From Brevibacterium sediminis (lineage in GTDB: Bacteria; Actinomycetota; Actinomycetes; Actinomycetales; Brevibacteriaceae), in assembly GCF_013623905.1 (NCBI RefSeq), contig NZ_JABKDD010000001.1:62001-126000 (forward strand): DNA of 64,000 nucleotides. The letters are read 5' to 3'. Made by a program: the position numbers and the translations under genes. Positions within the stretch are counted from its first letter, which is position 1, and each line of letters opens with the position of its first letter. This document shows, one piece after another, positions 16,942 through 25,942 of this stretch. The notes beneath the pieces are model-generated. The model searched no databases and was not told where the DNA came from. It saw nothing but the letters and a program-made list of their open reading frames with translations.

Positions 16942-17778
16942 TCAGTCGCTGCCGGGGATGATTCCCTTGCCGTCGACCTTGGGAATCGCGGCCAGGAGCT
17001 TCTTCGTATACGGGTGCTGCGGATCGTTCCAGATCTGGTCGGTCGGGGCGACTTCGACGATGCGTCCGGCTTCCATCACTGCGACCCTGTCTGCGATATC
17101 GCGAACGACTGAGAGATCGTGGCTGATGAAGATCATCGAGGCACCGGAGTCGATGGCGAGGTCGCGCATCATCCGAGCGATCCGCGTTTGGAGGAACGCA
17201 TCGAGAGAGGCGATGGGTTCATCACCGACGAGCACTTTCGGACCCGCCGCCAGGGCACGAGCGATGGCGATGCGCTGCCTCTGTCCGCCGGAGAACGAAT
17301 GCGAATAGCGCTGTGCGGAGTCGGCAGGCAGGTCGACGGCGTCCAACAGCGATTCCACGGTCCAACCGCCGTCAGGATTGAGGGCCAGCGCATCGTCGAG
17401 CTGGTCGCGGATCCGCCTGCGCGGATTGAGCGACGCGTAGGGGTTCTGGAAGACCATCTGAATGCCGAGCAGTTCCTTCGCTCTCTTCTTCAGCCCGAGC
17501 GCTCTGACCGGATGACCGTCGAAGGTGACGGTGCCGTCTGCCGGCTTCTCTAACCCGCAGATGAGTTTGGCCAGCGTCGATTTGCCGCAGCCGGATTCGC
17601 CGACGAGCCCGAGCACCTCCGAACGACCCAGTTGCAGAGACACTCCGTTAACGGCTCGGAAGCGGCCGCCGCCGTCGAGTTTGTATTCGCATGCCACGGA
17701 ATCGAGTTCCAGGAGCGGAGCCCCTGCTGCGGGGGAGTGAGCGGTGGCGGCGGCCGGGGCCTGGTCGATCGATGTCAT
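16942..17778 (-). CDS. oppF: peptide ABC transporter ATP-binding protein (OppF/DppF type)
   Basis: A 278-residue ABC ATPase. Walker A is GESGCGKST, the signature is SFSGGQRQR, Walker B is VLVGDEPIASLD and the switch histidine is in FISHDLS. An N-terminal extension of about 25 Ala/Pro-rich residues precedes the domain. The C-terminal segment WNDPQHPYTKKLLAAIP is the typical end of OppF/DppF subunits. Its start overlaps the oppD stop by four bases (ATGA). With OppD it would power an oligopeptide or dipeptide importer in the inner membrane. Confidence 0.9.
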   Translation of the reverse strand: MTSIDQAPAAATAHSPAAGAPLLELDSVACEYKLDGGGRFRAVNGVSLQLGRSEVLGLVGESGCGKSTLAKLICGLEKPADGTVTFDGHPVRALGLKKRAKELLGIQMVFQNPYASLNPRRRIRDQLDDALALNPDGGWTVESLLDAVDLPADSAQRYSHSFSGGQRQRIAIARALAAGPKVLVGDEPIASLDAFLQTRIARMMRDLAIDSGASMIFISHDLSVVRDIADRVAVMEAGRIVEVAPTDQIWNDPQHPYTKKLLAAIPKVDGKGIIPGSD

Positions 17779-18566
17779 GGGGAGACCTCCGCTCCTGGCA
17801 GCGATTCGATGAGCGAACGCGTGTATTCGTGTTGAGGAGCAGTGATGACCGCCTCCCGTTCACCGGTTTCGACGACGACGCCGTTCTTCATAACCACGAT
17901 GGTGTCCGCGACCGAGGAGAGCACTCCGAAGTCGTGGGTGACCAGCAGCACGGCGAGGTCGAGATCGTCGCAGAGTTCACGCAGCAGCCGAAGGATGCCT
18001 GCCTGCACGGTGACATCGAGTGCTGTGGTCGGTTCGTCGGCGATGAGCACCTTCGGATCGCAGATGATCGCCGAGGCGAAAGCGATTCGCTGCAGCTGTC
18101 CGCCGGAGAACTGGTGCGGGTACTTCTTCACCGCCTCCTTCGGGTGCGGCACCCTGGTTCGGCCGAGGATCTCGACGGCTTTGGCCAGGGCGTCTTTCTT
18201 CGACACTTTCTGGTGGTGTCGAAGGTGGTCGGTGATCTGGTCGCCGACCGTGAGCATGGGATGGAACGCCGAGGCCGGATCCTGAAAGACCATCGACAGC
18301 TGCACTCCGCGCAGGCGGTTGTGCTGCTTGGCGGGCATTCCCACCAGTTCGACTCCGTCGAAATCGATGCTTCCGCTCAGTTCCGCGCCCGCGGGCGAGA
18401 GCCCCATGACGGCCAGACCGGTCTGGGTCTTGCCGGATCCAGACGCACCTGCGACACCGGTGATGCGACCTGCTTCGAGGTCGAACGAGACGTCTTTGAG
18501 GATATGAGTGGTCTTCTTGCCTGCAGTGACCGACAGGTTGAGGTCTCTGATGCTGATCGTGCTCAT
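17775..18566 (-). CDS. oppD: peptide ABC transporter ATP-binding protein (OppD/DppD type)
   Basis: A 263-residue ABC ATPase with Walker A GASGSGKT, signature QFSGGQLQR, Walker B VLIADEPTTALD and switch histidine in VTHDFGV. The end (ITAPQHEYTRSLIESLPG) is OppD/DppD-like. It is coupled to the genes on both sides through four-base ATGA overlaps. It is somewhat shorter than classical OppD (about 330) because the C-terminal iron-sulfur or peptide-specific extension is missing; no cysteine cluster is visible. Confidence 0.9.
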   Translation of the reverse strand: MSTISIRDLNLSVTAGKKTTHILKDVSFDLEAGRITGVAGASGSGKTQTGLAVMGLSPAGAELSGSIDFDGVELVGMPAKQHNRLRGVQLSMVFQDPASAFHPMLTVGDQITDHLRHHQKVSKKDALAKAVEILGRTRVPHPKEAVKKYPHQFSGGQLQRIAFASAIICDPKVLIADEPTTALDVTVQAGILRLLRELCDDLDLAVLLVTHDFGVLSSVADTIVVMKNGVVVETGEREAVITAPQHEYTRSLIESLPGAEVSP

Positions 18567-19495
18567 GAGGTCGTCTCACCGACTTCCTGGGCGGTATGGG
18601 GATCGAGGGTGTCGCGCAGACTGTCGCCGATGAAGTTGAACGCCATGACGATGGTGAGGATGCAGAGGCCGGGGAAGAAGGCGATCCACCAGGCAGCGAA
18701 CTGAGAGACGCCTTCGCTGATCATTGCGCCCCAATCGGGGGTCGGCGGAACGGCACCGAGAGACAGAAACGACAGTCCTGCCATGGTGAGGATCGCCGAA
18801 CCGACATCGAGGGTGGCGAGCACGACGACGGGAGAGATGACGTTCGGTGCGATTTCGCGGGCCAGTGATCTGCCCGCGCTGAATCCGAGCAGGCGTCCGG
18901 CGATGACGTACTCACTGCCCCGCGCTGTCATCACCAGCGATCTGGTGACACGCGCGTAGGACGGCCAGGAGACGAGCAGGATCGCGATTATCGCGTTCTT
19001 CAAGCCCGGACCGAGGGCGGCTGCGATGACCATCGCGAGGATGATCGTGGGGAAGGCGAACACCAGATCGGCGATGCGCATGATGATCTCGTCGACGGCT
19101 CGACCGAAGTATCCGGCAATGGCCCCGAGGACCGAGCCGAGCAGCGCAGAGCAGATGACGACGAACACCGCGGCGGGCAAGGTGGTGCGGGCAGCAACGA
19201 GGATGCGGGTAAGCACGTCTCGGCCCAGTGTGTCGGTACCGAGCAGATTCTCCCCGTTGGGAGCCGAGAGCCTCGGGAAGTTCTGTGCCAGAGCATCGAA
19301 CGGCGCCAGCAGCGGTGCGAAGATCGCTGCGATCAGCCAGAGCACGAGGATTCCAGCGCCCACGATCCCCAGCGGAGTGCGCAGGGCTTTCGGGAAGCGG
19401 ATCTGCCACCTTTTGAGTCCGGGGTCGACGGGATCGCGGCGGGCCGCCTCGGTGATGGGGGCATTGGCGGGCTGTTTCGGGGTGCCGATGCTCAT
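18563..19495 (-). CDS. oppC: peptide ABC transporter permease (OppC/DppC type)
   Basis: A 310-residue inner-membrane permease. After a 40-residue cytoplasmic N-terminus comes a first helix (LGIVGAGILVLWLIAAIF), then a periplasmic loop with the DppC-like phrase LLGTDTLGRDVLTRIL. Five more helices follow, with a BPD-type EAA loop around GRLLGFSAGRSLAREIAPN. It pairs with the OppB-type permease immediately upstream. Both ends overlap neighbours by four bases. Confidence 0.9.
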   Translation of the reverse strand: MSIGTPKQPANAPITEAARRDPVDPGLKRWQIRFPKALRTPLGIVGAGILVLWLIAAIFAPLLAPFDALAQNFPRLSAPNGENLLGTDTLGRDVLTRILVAARTTLPAAVFVVICSALLGSVLGAIAGYFGRAVDEIIMRIADLVFAFPTIILAMVIAAALGPGLKNAIIAILLVSWPSYARVTRSLVMTARGSEYVIAGRLLGFSAGRSLAREIAPNVISPVVVLATLDVGSAILTMAGLSFLSLGAVPPTPDWGAMISEGVSQFAAWWIAFFPGLCILTIVMAFNFIGDSLRDTLDPHTAQEVGETTS

Positions 19496-20610
19496 CTCAC
19501 CCTCACTCTCGGATCCACGAAGCCGTAGATCAGGTCGACGATGAAGTTCACGAGGATATAGACGATGCCGATGACGAGGCCGACGCCCATGATGACGGGC
19601 AGGTCGAGCGTTGTCGCTCCCCGGTAGGCATATTGGCCGAGTCCGTTCCAGGCGAAGACGGTCTCAGTCAGCACAGCTCCGGAGAGCAGGGAGCCGAAGG
19701 CCAGACCGACGACGGTGATAATCGGGACCAGCGCGCCGCGGAAGATGTATTTGAAGACCACTGTCCGAGCCGGCAGCCCTTTCGCCTTGGCGGCGGTGAC
19801 GTAGTCGAGCCTGATGATGTCGAGGACGCTCGAACGGCTGAAACGTGTGAGCAGGCCGATGGTGAAGAGGGCGAGAACGCACGACGGCAGAATGAGGTGG
19901 CCCAGCGCATTGGCGAAAGTCGCCATCTGACCCGCCAAGAGCGAGTCGAGCGTGTAGAGGCCGGTCACTTTCGGCGGTGGGGTGATCCAGGGGTCGAGCC
20001 GACCGGCGCCGGGGACGACTCGAAGTCTGAAGAAGAAGACGAAGTAGGCGACGGTGGCGATCCAGAAAGTCGGTGCCGAGATGCCGATGAGGCTGAGGGT
20101 GCGGATGGCGTGGTCGACGAGACTGTTCTGTTTGAGAGCACTGAGCAGACCGAGCAGCAGTCCGAGGATCACTGAGATGAGAATCGCTCCGATGCCAAGC
20201 TCGATCGATGCGGGGAAGACCTGTCCGATCGAGGCGAGCACGGGTGTGCGGGTCTGATTGGAGACACCCAGATCTCCCTGCAGCAGATTTCCCAGATACG
20301 TGAAGTACTGGACGAGGAGCGGTTGGTCGAGTCCGAGCTTCTCCCGTGTCTGCGCGACGATTTCGGGATCTGCCGCGGCCCGGTCACCGAGGATGGCGGC
20401 GACCGGATCGGTGGGCACGAGGTTGGTGAGCAGGAACGTCACCACGGTCACGCCCCAGATCAGAATGAGCGAAATCCCGATCCGAATGAGGATGAACCGG
20501 AGCAGTGGGTGGAGCTTCGGTGGTCTGACTCGCTGCGCCGCGTCCGCCTCACCAGAAGCGGACGCGACATCAGTATCGTGCGGCGCTGTGGTGGCTTCCG
20601 CCATCCTCAC
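19492..20610 (-). CDS. oppB: peptide ABC transporter permease (OppB/DppB type)
   Basis: A 372-residue permease. A 35-residue variable N-terminus precedes the first helix (FILIRIGISLILIWGVTVVTFLL), which is followed by the DppB-type loop LVPTDPVAAILGDRAAADPE. The EAA-like loop is around DYVTAAKAKGLPARTVVFKY. The GTG at 20610 overlaps the oppA stop (GTGA); an ATG two codons later at 20604 is the alternative start. It forms the membrane channel with OppC. Confidence 0.9.
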   Translation of the reverse strand: MRMAEATTAPHDTDVASASGEADAAQRVRPPKLHPLLRFILIRIGISLILIWGVTVVTFLLTNLVPTDPVAAILGDRAAADPEIVAQTREKLGLDQPLLVQYFTYLGNLLQGDLGVSNQTRTPVLASIGQVFPASIELGIGAILISVILGLLLGLLSALKQNSLVDHAIRTLSLIGISAPTFWIATVAYFVFFFRLRVVPGAGRLDPWITPPPKVTGLYTLDSLLAGQMATFANALGHLILPSCVLALFTIGLLTRFSRSSVLDIIRLDYVTAAKAKGLPARTVVFKYIFRGALVPIITVVGLAFGSLLSGAVLTETVFAWNGLGQYAYRGATTLDLPVIMGVGLVIGIVYILVNFIVDLIYGFVDPRVRVR

Positions 20611-22169
20611 TCTGCCTTTGCGAAGTCGAACGAGATGTCGGCGTTGGAGACGAACTTCTCAATGCTCGAACCGACGGCGACGGTGCTGACCGGCTGGACG
20701 AGCGGGATCCACACCGCGGTGTCGGTGGTCGCCTTGAACAGCTTCGCGTAGGCGGCATCGCGCGCGTCACCCTTCGCCTTGGCAGCTTCGTCCGCAAGCT
20801 TCTTCAGCTTCGGGTCCTCGCTCCAGTTCACGCGATCGGCAACGTCGCCGCCGGGAATGAAGACGTTGTAGTTCGTCGGATCGGGGAAGTCCGCGCCCCA
20901 GGTTCCGATGCCCATCGGCTGTTTGGCAGAGCGGAAGCCGTCGAGCTGAGTCGAGCTCGGAGCAGGTTTGAGATCGAGGTTGATGCCGGCCTCCTTCAGC
21001 TGCGCCTGCAGGGTTTCGGCGAGCTGTGCGAGGTCGACTCCATTGACGGCCTGATCACTCGAATAGTGGAAGGGGACCTTCTCTCCGTCGTAGCCAGCCT
21101 CCTTCAGCAGCTTCTTCGCCTTCTCGAGGTCGCGTTCAGGAGCCTCGTCCTTCGGGACGGCACCGACGAACTCGTTCGGCACGAGACTGGCCATGCGCTG
21201 GGATCCCTTCCCTGCGAGGTCGATGAGTTTGTCGTAGTCGATCGCCGCCATGACGGCCTTGCGGAAGTTCGGGTCCGCTGCGGGGCCGCCGATCTTCTCA
21301 TCGGCGTTGTTGAAGATGTAGAGGCTGCGAGTCGAGGGCAGGCTGGAGATCTTGCCCATCGACTCATCGATCTGCTTCGCCTGATCGGCGTTGAGGTCGT
21401 AGGCGACCTGCGCCTGACCCGACTGGATGTCGGTCAGCTGCGTCTCTGCGGAGACATTGCGCAGGACCACTCGCTTGTACTTCGGTTCCGGACCGTTGTA
21501 ATGCTCGTTCGCGGTCAGCACGACCTGGCTGTCGGCGTCGTACTTCTCCACCTTGTACGGTCCCGAGCCCTGTGAGTTCTCATTGAGGAACTGTTCGGCG
21601 CCGTCCTTCTCATCTGTGGTTCCCTCGTTCTCCTTGACCATCTTCGAATTGACGATGCCGATCGAGGAGTTGGGGAGGATGTAGGGCAGTGCAGGGTTGG
21701 GCTCTGCGCTGGTGAGCGTGACCGTCTTGTCGTCGACCTTCTTCACCTTGACCCCGTCGAGGAAGAACGAGGGGTTGCCCTTGATGCCCTGAAGGCGTTC
21801 GAAGGAGAAGACGATGTCGTCGGCGGTGACGGGATCGCCGTTGGAGAATTTCGCATCCTCGTCTTTGAGGGTCAGCGTCATCTCCTTGCTGTCCTCGGAC
21901 ATTTCGAATGAGCAGAGGCCATCGGTGGGCTTGGTGAGGTCACCGTCCTCGAATTCGAGCGCCGTCTGGTAGATGGCGCTGTCGATCGTCGAACCGGTGA
22001 ACTCGAATTGTCGATGCGGGTCGATCGTCTTGAGGTTGAAGGCGGTCTCGGCCACGATCGTGTCGCCGGCGCCGCCGGCTTCGTCGGAGCCGCTGCCGCA
22101 GGCGGCGAGTCCGGCGGTCAGTGCGAGAGTGGAGCAGATTGCGACGAAATTGCGGGTCAGACGCCTCAT
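20607..22169 (-). CDS. oppA: peptide ABC transporter substrate-binding lipoprotein
   Basis: A 520-residue extracytoplasmic solute-binding protein of family 5 (peptide/nickel type). Residues 1-24 form a lipoprotein signal with lipobox LAAC, followed by a Gly/Ser linker. The body has the cluster-C look of DppA/OppA (DPHRQFEFTGSTIDSAIYQT, DDIVFSFERL, FRKAVMAAIDYDKLI). It is first in a six-gene operon ending in iadA, so the ligand is likely a short, possibly isoaspartyl, peptide; that is inference. AGGGAGATC lies before the ATG, and a TAATGT -10 with a TGTGAGTCACA palindrome lies just upstream. Confidence 0.9.
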   Translation of the reverse strand: MRRLTRNFVAICSTLALTAGLAACGSGSDEAGGAGDTIVAETAFNLKTIDPHRQFEFTGSTIDSAIYQTALEFEDGDLTKPTDGLCSFEMSEDSKEMTLTLKDEDAKFSNGDPVTADDIVFSFERLQGIKGNPSFFLDGVKVKKVDDKTVTLTSAEPNPALPYILPNSSIGIVNSKMVKENEGTTDEKDGAEQFLNENSQGSGPYKVEKYDADSQVVLTANEHYNGPEPKYKRVVLRNVSAETQLTDIQSGQAQVAYDLNADQAKQIDESMGKISSLPSTRSLYIFNNADEKIGGPAADPNFRKAVMAAIDYDKLIDLAGKGSQRMASLVPNEFVGAVPKDEAPERDLEKAKKLLKEAGYDGEKVPFHYSSDQAVNGVDLAQLAETLQAQLKEAGINLDLKPAPSSTQLDGFRSAKQPMGIGTWGADFPDPTNYNVFIPGGDVADRVNWSEDPKLKKLADEAAKAKGDARDAAYAKLFKATTDTAVWIPLVQPVSTVAVGSSIEKFVSNADISFDFAKAE

Positions 22170-22194
22170 GTGTGATCTCCCTAACAGTAAGTGT

Positions 22195-22208
22195 TGTGAG
22201 TCACATTA
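22195..22208 (-). promoter_or_regulatory. promoter -10 and palindromic operator of the opp-iadA operon
   Basis: On the minus strand TAATGT (22203-22208) would be the -10 box. The perfect palindrome TGTGAGTCACA (22195-22205) overlaps its downstream edge, a classic repressor position. It lies 26 bases before the oppA ATG. No regulator gene is adjacent except the AraC-type gene on the far side of the module. Confidence 0.45.
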
Positions 22209-22350
22209 GAGTCGAAAGCCCTCCCATGCAATTCAACCTGCCACAAAGCTGGAGGATTTCCACTGTGCACTTCCGCCAACGGCACAAGCAGTGGAATGAG
22301 GTCTCTGATCTGCGGCTTATGTCGACAGGCGATTGCCTCGCCGTCCGCTG

Positions 22351-22405
22351 GCCGAGTACGCGCAGCGGAAGTCCGCGCAGGTCACGCGAAGTTGACCGGG
22401 GACAG
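22351..22405. repeat. direct repeat copy B (AraC-gene 3' remnant overlapping mqo)
   Basis: Matches 15686-15740 at 50 of 55 positions. On the plus strand it still reads AEYAQRKSAQVTRS and stop, but the sequence upstream (about 22260-22350) does not continue as an AraC domain. It is therefore a tail fragment without a gene. The mqo stop codon lies inside it at 22382-22384. Confidence 0.8.
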
Positions 22406-23863
22406 GCCGAGCACTCCATCGGTCGTGGCGTGGGAACGAGCGACCGCCTCGGCGGTCCAGTCGGTGCGATCGAGGTCGGGGACCGCCTCGGCGATCTGGG
22501 ACCCCCAGCTGTCGTGCCATTGGGCGGGGAAGGCCTGCTTGAGCAGATCGACCATGATCGGCACCGCCGTCGATGCTCCGGGGGAGGCCCCGAGCAGACC
22601 CGCGATCGAGCCGTCGGCGGAGACGACGAGTTCGGTGCCCTGCTGGAGGACGCCGATCTTCTGCCGATCCGGTTTGACCAGCTGTGCCCTCTGCCCAGCC
22701 GGCACCAGGGTCCACTCATTGCGTCGGGCCAGCGGCAGATAGCGCCGCAGCTGCGCGAACTTCCGGGACGGGCTGGCAGCGAGCTCCTTGACGAGGAACG
22801 ACACGAGGCTGAGGTTCTGCAGACCGGCGGCCGCGATGACATGCAGGTTGTCAGGCCGCACCGTCGTGAAGAAGTCGGAGAGGCGACCGTGCTTGAGCAG
22901 CTTCGTGCTGAAGGTCGCATAGGGGCCGAACAGCAGATGCTCCTTGCCGTCGACGACTCTGCGGTCCAGATGCGGCACCGACATCGGCGGGGCGCCCACA
23001 TCGGCCTGACCGTAGACCTTCGCATCATGGCGGGCGACGACCGCCGGAGTCGAGCACCGGTAGAAAGCGGCCCCGACCGGCAGGACGGCGTAGCCGCGGA
23101 CTTCGGGGATCCTGGCTTTCTGCAGGAGTCGCAGCGCGAAGCCGCCGGCCCCGACGAACACGGTCTTCGCGTGCACGGCGAACGGTCCCGCCGGCGTCGA
23201 TCCGCTGACCGTCCAGCCCGGTGCGCGCGATTCGAGCCGGGTCACTGTGTGACCCGCTCGCACCTCGGTGGACCCGATGCTCAGCAGCGCCGACGTCAGA
23301 GCGCCGAAATCGACATCGGTGCCGCGCGGGTGACGGGCCGCCGCCATGGGCTCGTCGCTGTCGGCTCGTCCCTCCATCGTCAGGGGAGCCCACCGGGCGA
23401 TGGTGTCCGGATCCTCTGTGTACTCCATTGCGGAGAACAGCGGGTCGGCTTTCAGGGTGTCGACGCGTCGACGCAGGTAGGTGACGTCCGTGTCCCCGAA
23501 GACGAGGTTCATATGTGGGGCCGAGCGGATGAAGTCCGCTGGGTCGAGGAGCCCGAGTCGGACGAGATGGGCCCACCATTGGCGGGTGAGGTGGAACTGT
23601 CCGGCGATCTCTGCCGGTTTCGCGCCATCGGCGGGGTCAGGCATGTAGTTGAGCTCGCAGTACCCCGAATGCCCGGTGCCGGCATTGTTCCACGGGTCGC
23701 TGCTCTCTCCGGCGATGTCTTCGGCCTTCTCCAGAACGAGGATCCGCAGATCGGGATCGAGCAGAGTCAGCATCGAACCGAGAGTCGCGGACATGATGCC
23801 CGCGCCGATGAGGACGACATCGGCGTCGGGCAACTGGTCGGTGTGCTTGGGGTTCGCAGTCAT
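22382..23863 (-). CDS. mqo: malate:quinone oxidoreductase
   Basis: An FAD-dependent peripheral membrane enzyme that oxidises malate to oxaloacetate and reduces the quinone pool; in many actinobacteria it partly replaces malate dehydrogenase in the TCA cycle. About 493 residues, the normal length. The FAD loop is VVLIGAGIMSATLGSML near residue 20. The Mqo-specific regions NNAGTGHSGYCELNY and LLGASPGASTAVPIM are present. I chose the ATG at 23863; an in-frame ATG at 23884 adds seven residues but has no ribosome binding site. The C-terminus overlaps direct repeat copy B. A LysR-type gene is divergent. Confidence 0.92.
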   Translation of the reverse strand: MTANPKHTDQLPDADVVLIGAGIMSATLGSMLTLLDPDLRILVLEKAEDIAGESSDPWNNAGTGHSGYCELNYMPDPADGAKPAEIAGQFHLTRQWWAHLVRLGLLDPADFIRSAPHMNLVFGDTDVTYLRRRVDTLKADPLFSAMEYTEDPDTIARWAPLTMEGRADSDEPMAAARHPRGTDVDFGALTSALLSIGSTEVRAGHTVTRLESRAPGWTVSGSTPAGPFAVHAKTVFVGAGGFALRLLQKARIPEVRGYAVLPVGAAFYRCSTPAVVARHDAKVYGQADVGAPPMSVPHLDRRVVDGKEHLLFGPYATFSTKLLKHGRLSDFFTTVRPDNLHVIAAAGLQNLSLVSFLVKELAASPSRKFAQLRRYLPLARRNEWTLVPAGQRAQLVKPDRQKIGVLQQGTELVVSADGSIAGLLGASPGASTAVPIMVDLLKQAFPAQWHDSWGSQIAEAVPDLDRTDWTAEAVARSHATTDGVLGLSPVNFA

Positions 23864-23915
23864 ATTCTCACCATGCGCCCCCATGAATCATCCGTCCAAT
23901 GAGTGATCGGAACTG

Positions 23916-23921
23916 TATGAT
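23916..23921 (+). promoter_or_regulatory. -10 element, probable leaderless start of the LysR gene
   Basis: TATGAT ends six bases before the ATG at 23928; no ribosome binding site is seen. Confidence 0.45.
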
Positions 23922-23927
23922 CAGAAT

Positions 23928-24839
23928 ATGGAACGATCATCCGAGTCCCGCGCGGCGCCGCTGACGGCGCTGTGGGAACTCGTCGAGCTTGCCGATCAGG
24001 ACGGGCATCTGACCGAGGCCGCCGCCGCCCTCGGAATACCCCAATCCACAATGAGCCGACGTATCCGCGCCCTCGAAAGCCACCTCGGGGTGCCATTGAC
24101 CGTTCCGCGCGGACGCGCCATCGGTCTGACGACGGCAGCACTGGACCTCGTGGCTGCGGTGCGTGCCCCGCTGACGGAGATCGACGCGGCGCTGGCCGAT
24201 CTCGCCGAGGCGGCCGATCCCGAGCACGGCACGATTCGGTTCGGATTTCCGCTGACGATGGGCGCCGGTGAGGTGCCCGACCTGCTCGCGGCTTTCAACC
24301 GGGCTCATCCCGGCATCCGCCTCGATCTCAAACAGGCCCACGGTGCCGAGCTCGTCGCTGATCTGCAGCGGGGCACCCTCGATCTGGCGATCATCATCCC
24401 GCCGCCGCCCGAGGTCAGCCACGAGGTGCTCGCACGTCAGACGATCATCGCGGCTCTGCCCGATGTGCACCCGCTGGCAGGCGTCCGCAGCATCACCCTG
24501 GATCGGCTGGCGAACGAGGAATTCATCGCCACCCCTGCGAGTTACAACCTCCGGGTGCTGACCGACCGCTGGTGTCAGACCAGCGGATTCGATCCGGAGG
24601 TGAAGATCGAGGTCACCGAGTTCTCGACGATCCGCGAATTCGTCGGCCGTGGAATGGGCGTGGCATTGATCCCGCCCGCGGTGCGTCCGGTCGACGGAAT
24701 CACCGAGGTGGCTCTGGACGGATCCGAATACGTGCGTGAGATCGCGCTGTGTTCGGCCGTGCGCCGGCCCGGCCGCGTCGTCGAGCGCCTCCGCGACTTC
24801 ATCCGCGAGCACGCGGCCGCGTGGGCAATCGAGGGCTGA
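23928..24839 (+). CDS. LysR-family transcriptional regulator, divergent from mqo
   Basis: A 303-residue LTTR. The winged helix-turn-helix spans about residues 15-72 (LTEAAAALGIPQSTMSRRIRALESHLGVPL). The effector-binding domain follows from about 100 (GTIRFGFPLTMGAGEVPDLL). LTTRs usually control the divergent neighbour, so mqo is the first candidate target. The intergenic gap is short (about 65 bases), so the two promoters overlap. The ATG appears to be used from a leaderless transcript. Confidence 0.88.
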   Translation: MERSSESRAAPLTALWELVELADQDGHLTEAAAALGIPQSTMSRRIRALESHLGVPLTVPRGRAIGLTTAALDLVAAVRAPLTEIDAALADLAEAADPEHGTIRFGFPLTMGAGEVPDLLAAFNRAHPGIRLDLKQAHGAELVADLQRGTLDLAIIIPPPPEVSHEVLARQTIIAALPDVHPLAGVRSITLDRLANEEFIATPASYNLRVLTDRWCQTSGFDPEVKIEVTEFSTIREFVGRGMGVALIPPAVRPVDGITEVALDGSEYVREIALCSAVRRPGRVVERLRDFIREHAAAWAIEG

Positions 24840-24908
24840 AGCGAAAGTGCGTACATCGTTGAGACCGTCGCTTGTGAGGAAGCTCGGTCCTGGAGTCGGA
24901 GGGAGCTG

Positions 24909-25829
24909 CTAGGTCCGCCATTCCTTCGCGCTGGCGATCTTGCGGAATGCGCGAACCAGAGACAGCACGGCCGGTGATGGCACTCGTTCGGGCAGTTGGG
25001 AAAGGACGATTCGTCTCGGCGCTGGATTTCCTCTGATGGAGACGACCTTCACGTCGGGGCTATGAAAATGGACTGCAAGGCGAGGGGCGATGGCCACCCC
25101 CAGCCCGGCGGCGACCATGCCCAGAAGCTCTTGGTAGTCATTGGCCTCGAAGACGATGCGCGGCGCGAACCCGGCATCACTGCATATCCGTCCGAGCACC
25201 GAGGCCACGGGGTGGGAAGAGCGAGTGATCCATGGATTGTCCGCCACCTCTTTGAGCTCCACGACTCTGCGTCGTGCCAAGGCGTGAGTTGATGGCAGAA
25301 GCAGCATCGTGGGCTCTTTGAGCAGCGTCGTCGTCACGGGGATCTGGTCGTCGATCGGCGCCCAGGGGTAGTCCCACACTGTCGCGAGATCGACTTCGCG
25401 GCGTTCGAGCGCCTCTTGGATGCGGTCGAGACGGTAACTCTTGACCGTCACATCGAGGTCTGGATGCAGTTCATGGAAATGCTGAAGGATCTTCGGCATC
25501 ACCGACGCGGCGAAGGTCGGAAATGTGGCAATCCGAACTTCGCCTCGGTCGAGCTGAGCAAACGCGGACATGTCGTTCCTTGCGGCCGTGAGCGCATTGT
25601 CGATGGTCGCCGCATAAGACGAGAGCTTGACTCCGGCATCTGTCAGGCGCATGCCCTTCGGGTGACGGACGACAAGCGGAAGGCCGACTTCGCGTTCCAG
25701 TTTGCTGATCTGCTGCGACACAGCCGAGGTCGATAACGCGAGTTCATCGGCGGCGGCGGAGAGGCTGCCTGTCCGAAAGACGAGAAGCAGCAGGAGGAGG
25801 CGGTCGACGTTGTAGGGCGCTGAACTCAT
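24909..25829 (-). CDS. LysR-family transcriptional regulator, divergent from the prpF-like gene
   Basis: A 306-residue LTTR with the DNA-binding domain in residues 6-65 (SLSAAADELALSTSAVSQQISKLEREVG) and a substrate-binding domain from about 92 (GEVRIATFPTFAASVMPKIL). It stands head to head with the PrpF-like/MatC-like pair and very likely controls it in response to the acid they handle. A perfect T-N11-A dyad sits five bases from its start codon, suggesting autoregulation. It is convergent with the preceding LysR gene, with no clear terminator between them. Confidence 0.88.
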   Translation of the reverse strand: MSSAPYNVDRLLLLLLVFRTGSLSAAADELALSTSAVSQQISKLEREVGLPLVVRHPKGMRLTDAGVKLSSYAATIDNALTAARNDMSAFAQLDRGEVRIATFPTFAASVMPKILQHFHELHPDLDVTVKSYRLDRIQEALERREVDLATVWDYPWAPIDDQIPVTTTLLKEPTMLLLPSTHALARRRVVELKEVADNPWITRSSHPVASVLGRICSDAGFAPRIVFEANDYQELLGMVAAGLGVAIAPRLAVHFHSPDVKVVSIRGNPAPRRIVLSQLPERVPSPAVLSLVRAFRKIASAKEWRT

Positions 25830-25833
25830 AGTT

Positions 25834-25846
25834 TAAGCGTAGCTTA
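25834..25846. promoter_or_regulatory. LysR-type T-N11-A operator
   Basis: TAAGCGTAGCTTA is a perfect 5-3-5 palindrome and fits the LTTR T-N11-A box. It lies in the AT-rich divergent gap next to the lysR start at 25829. Confidence 0.5.
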
Positions 25847-25942
25847 TAGAGAGGTTACTAAGTGTTGATTGAACTTAACTAAACGATGTGAAAACTTGAT
25901 GTTCGTCGTCGCAGACAGCGGCGATGGACCAAGGAGAAGCGA

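Noticed and set aside
22121..23902. A 593-codon plus-strand frame opposite mqo
   Set aside because: The minus strand encodes intact Mqo; this frame has no domain and only its first part touches the AraC-like repeat, in a different frame.
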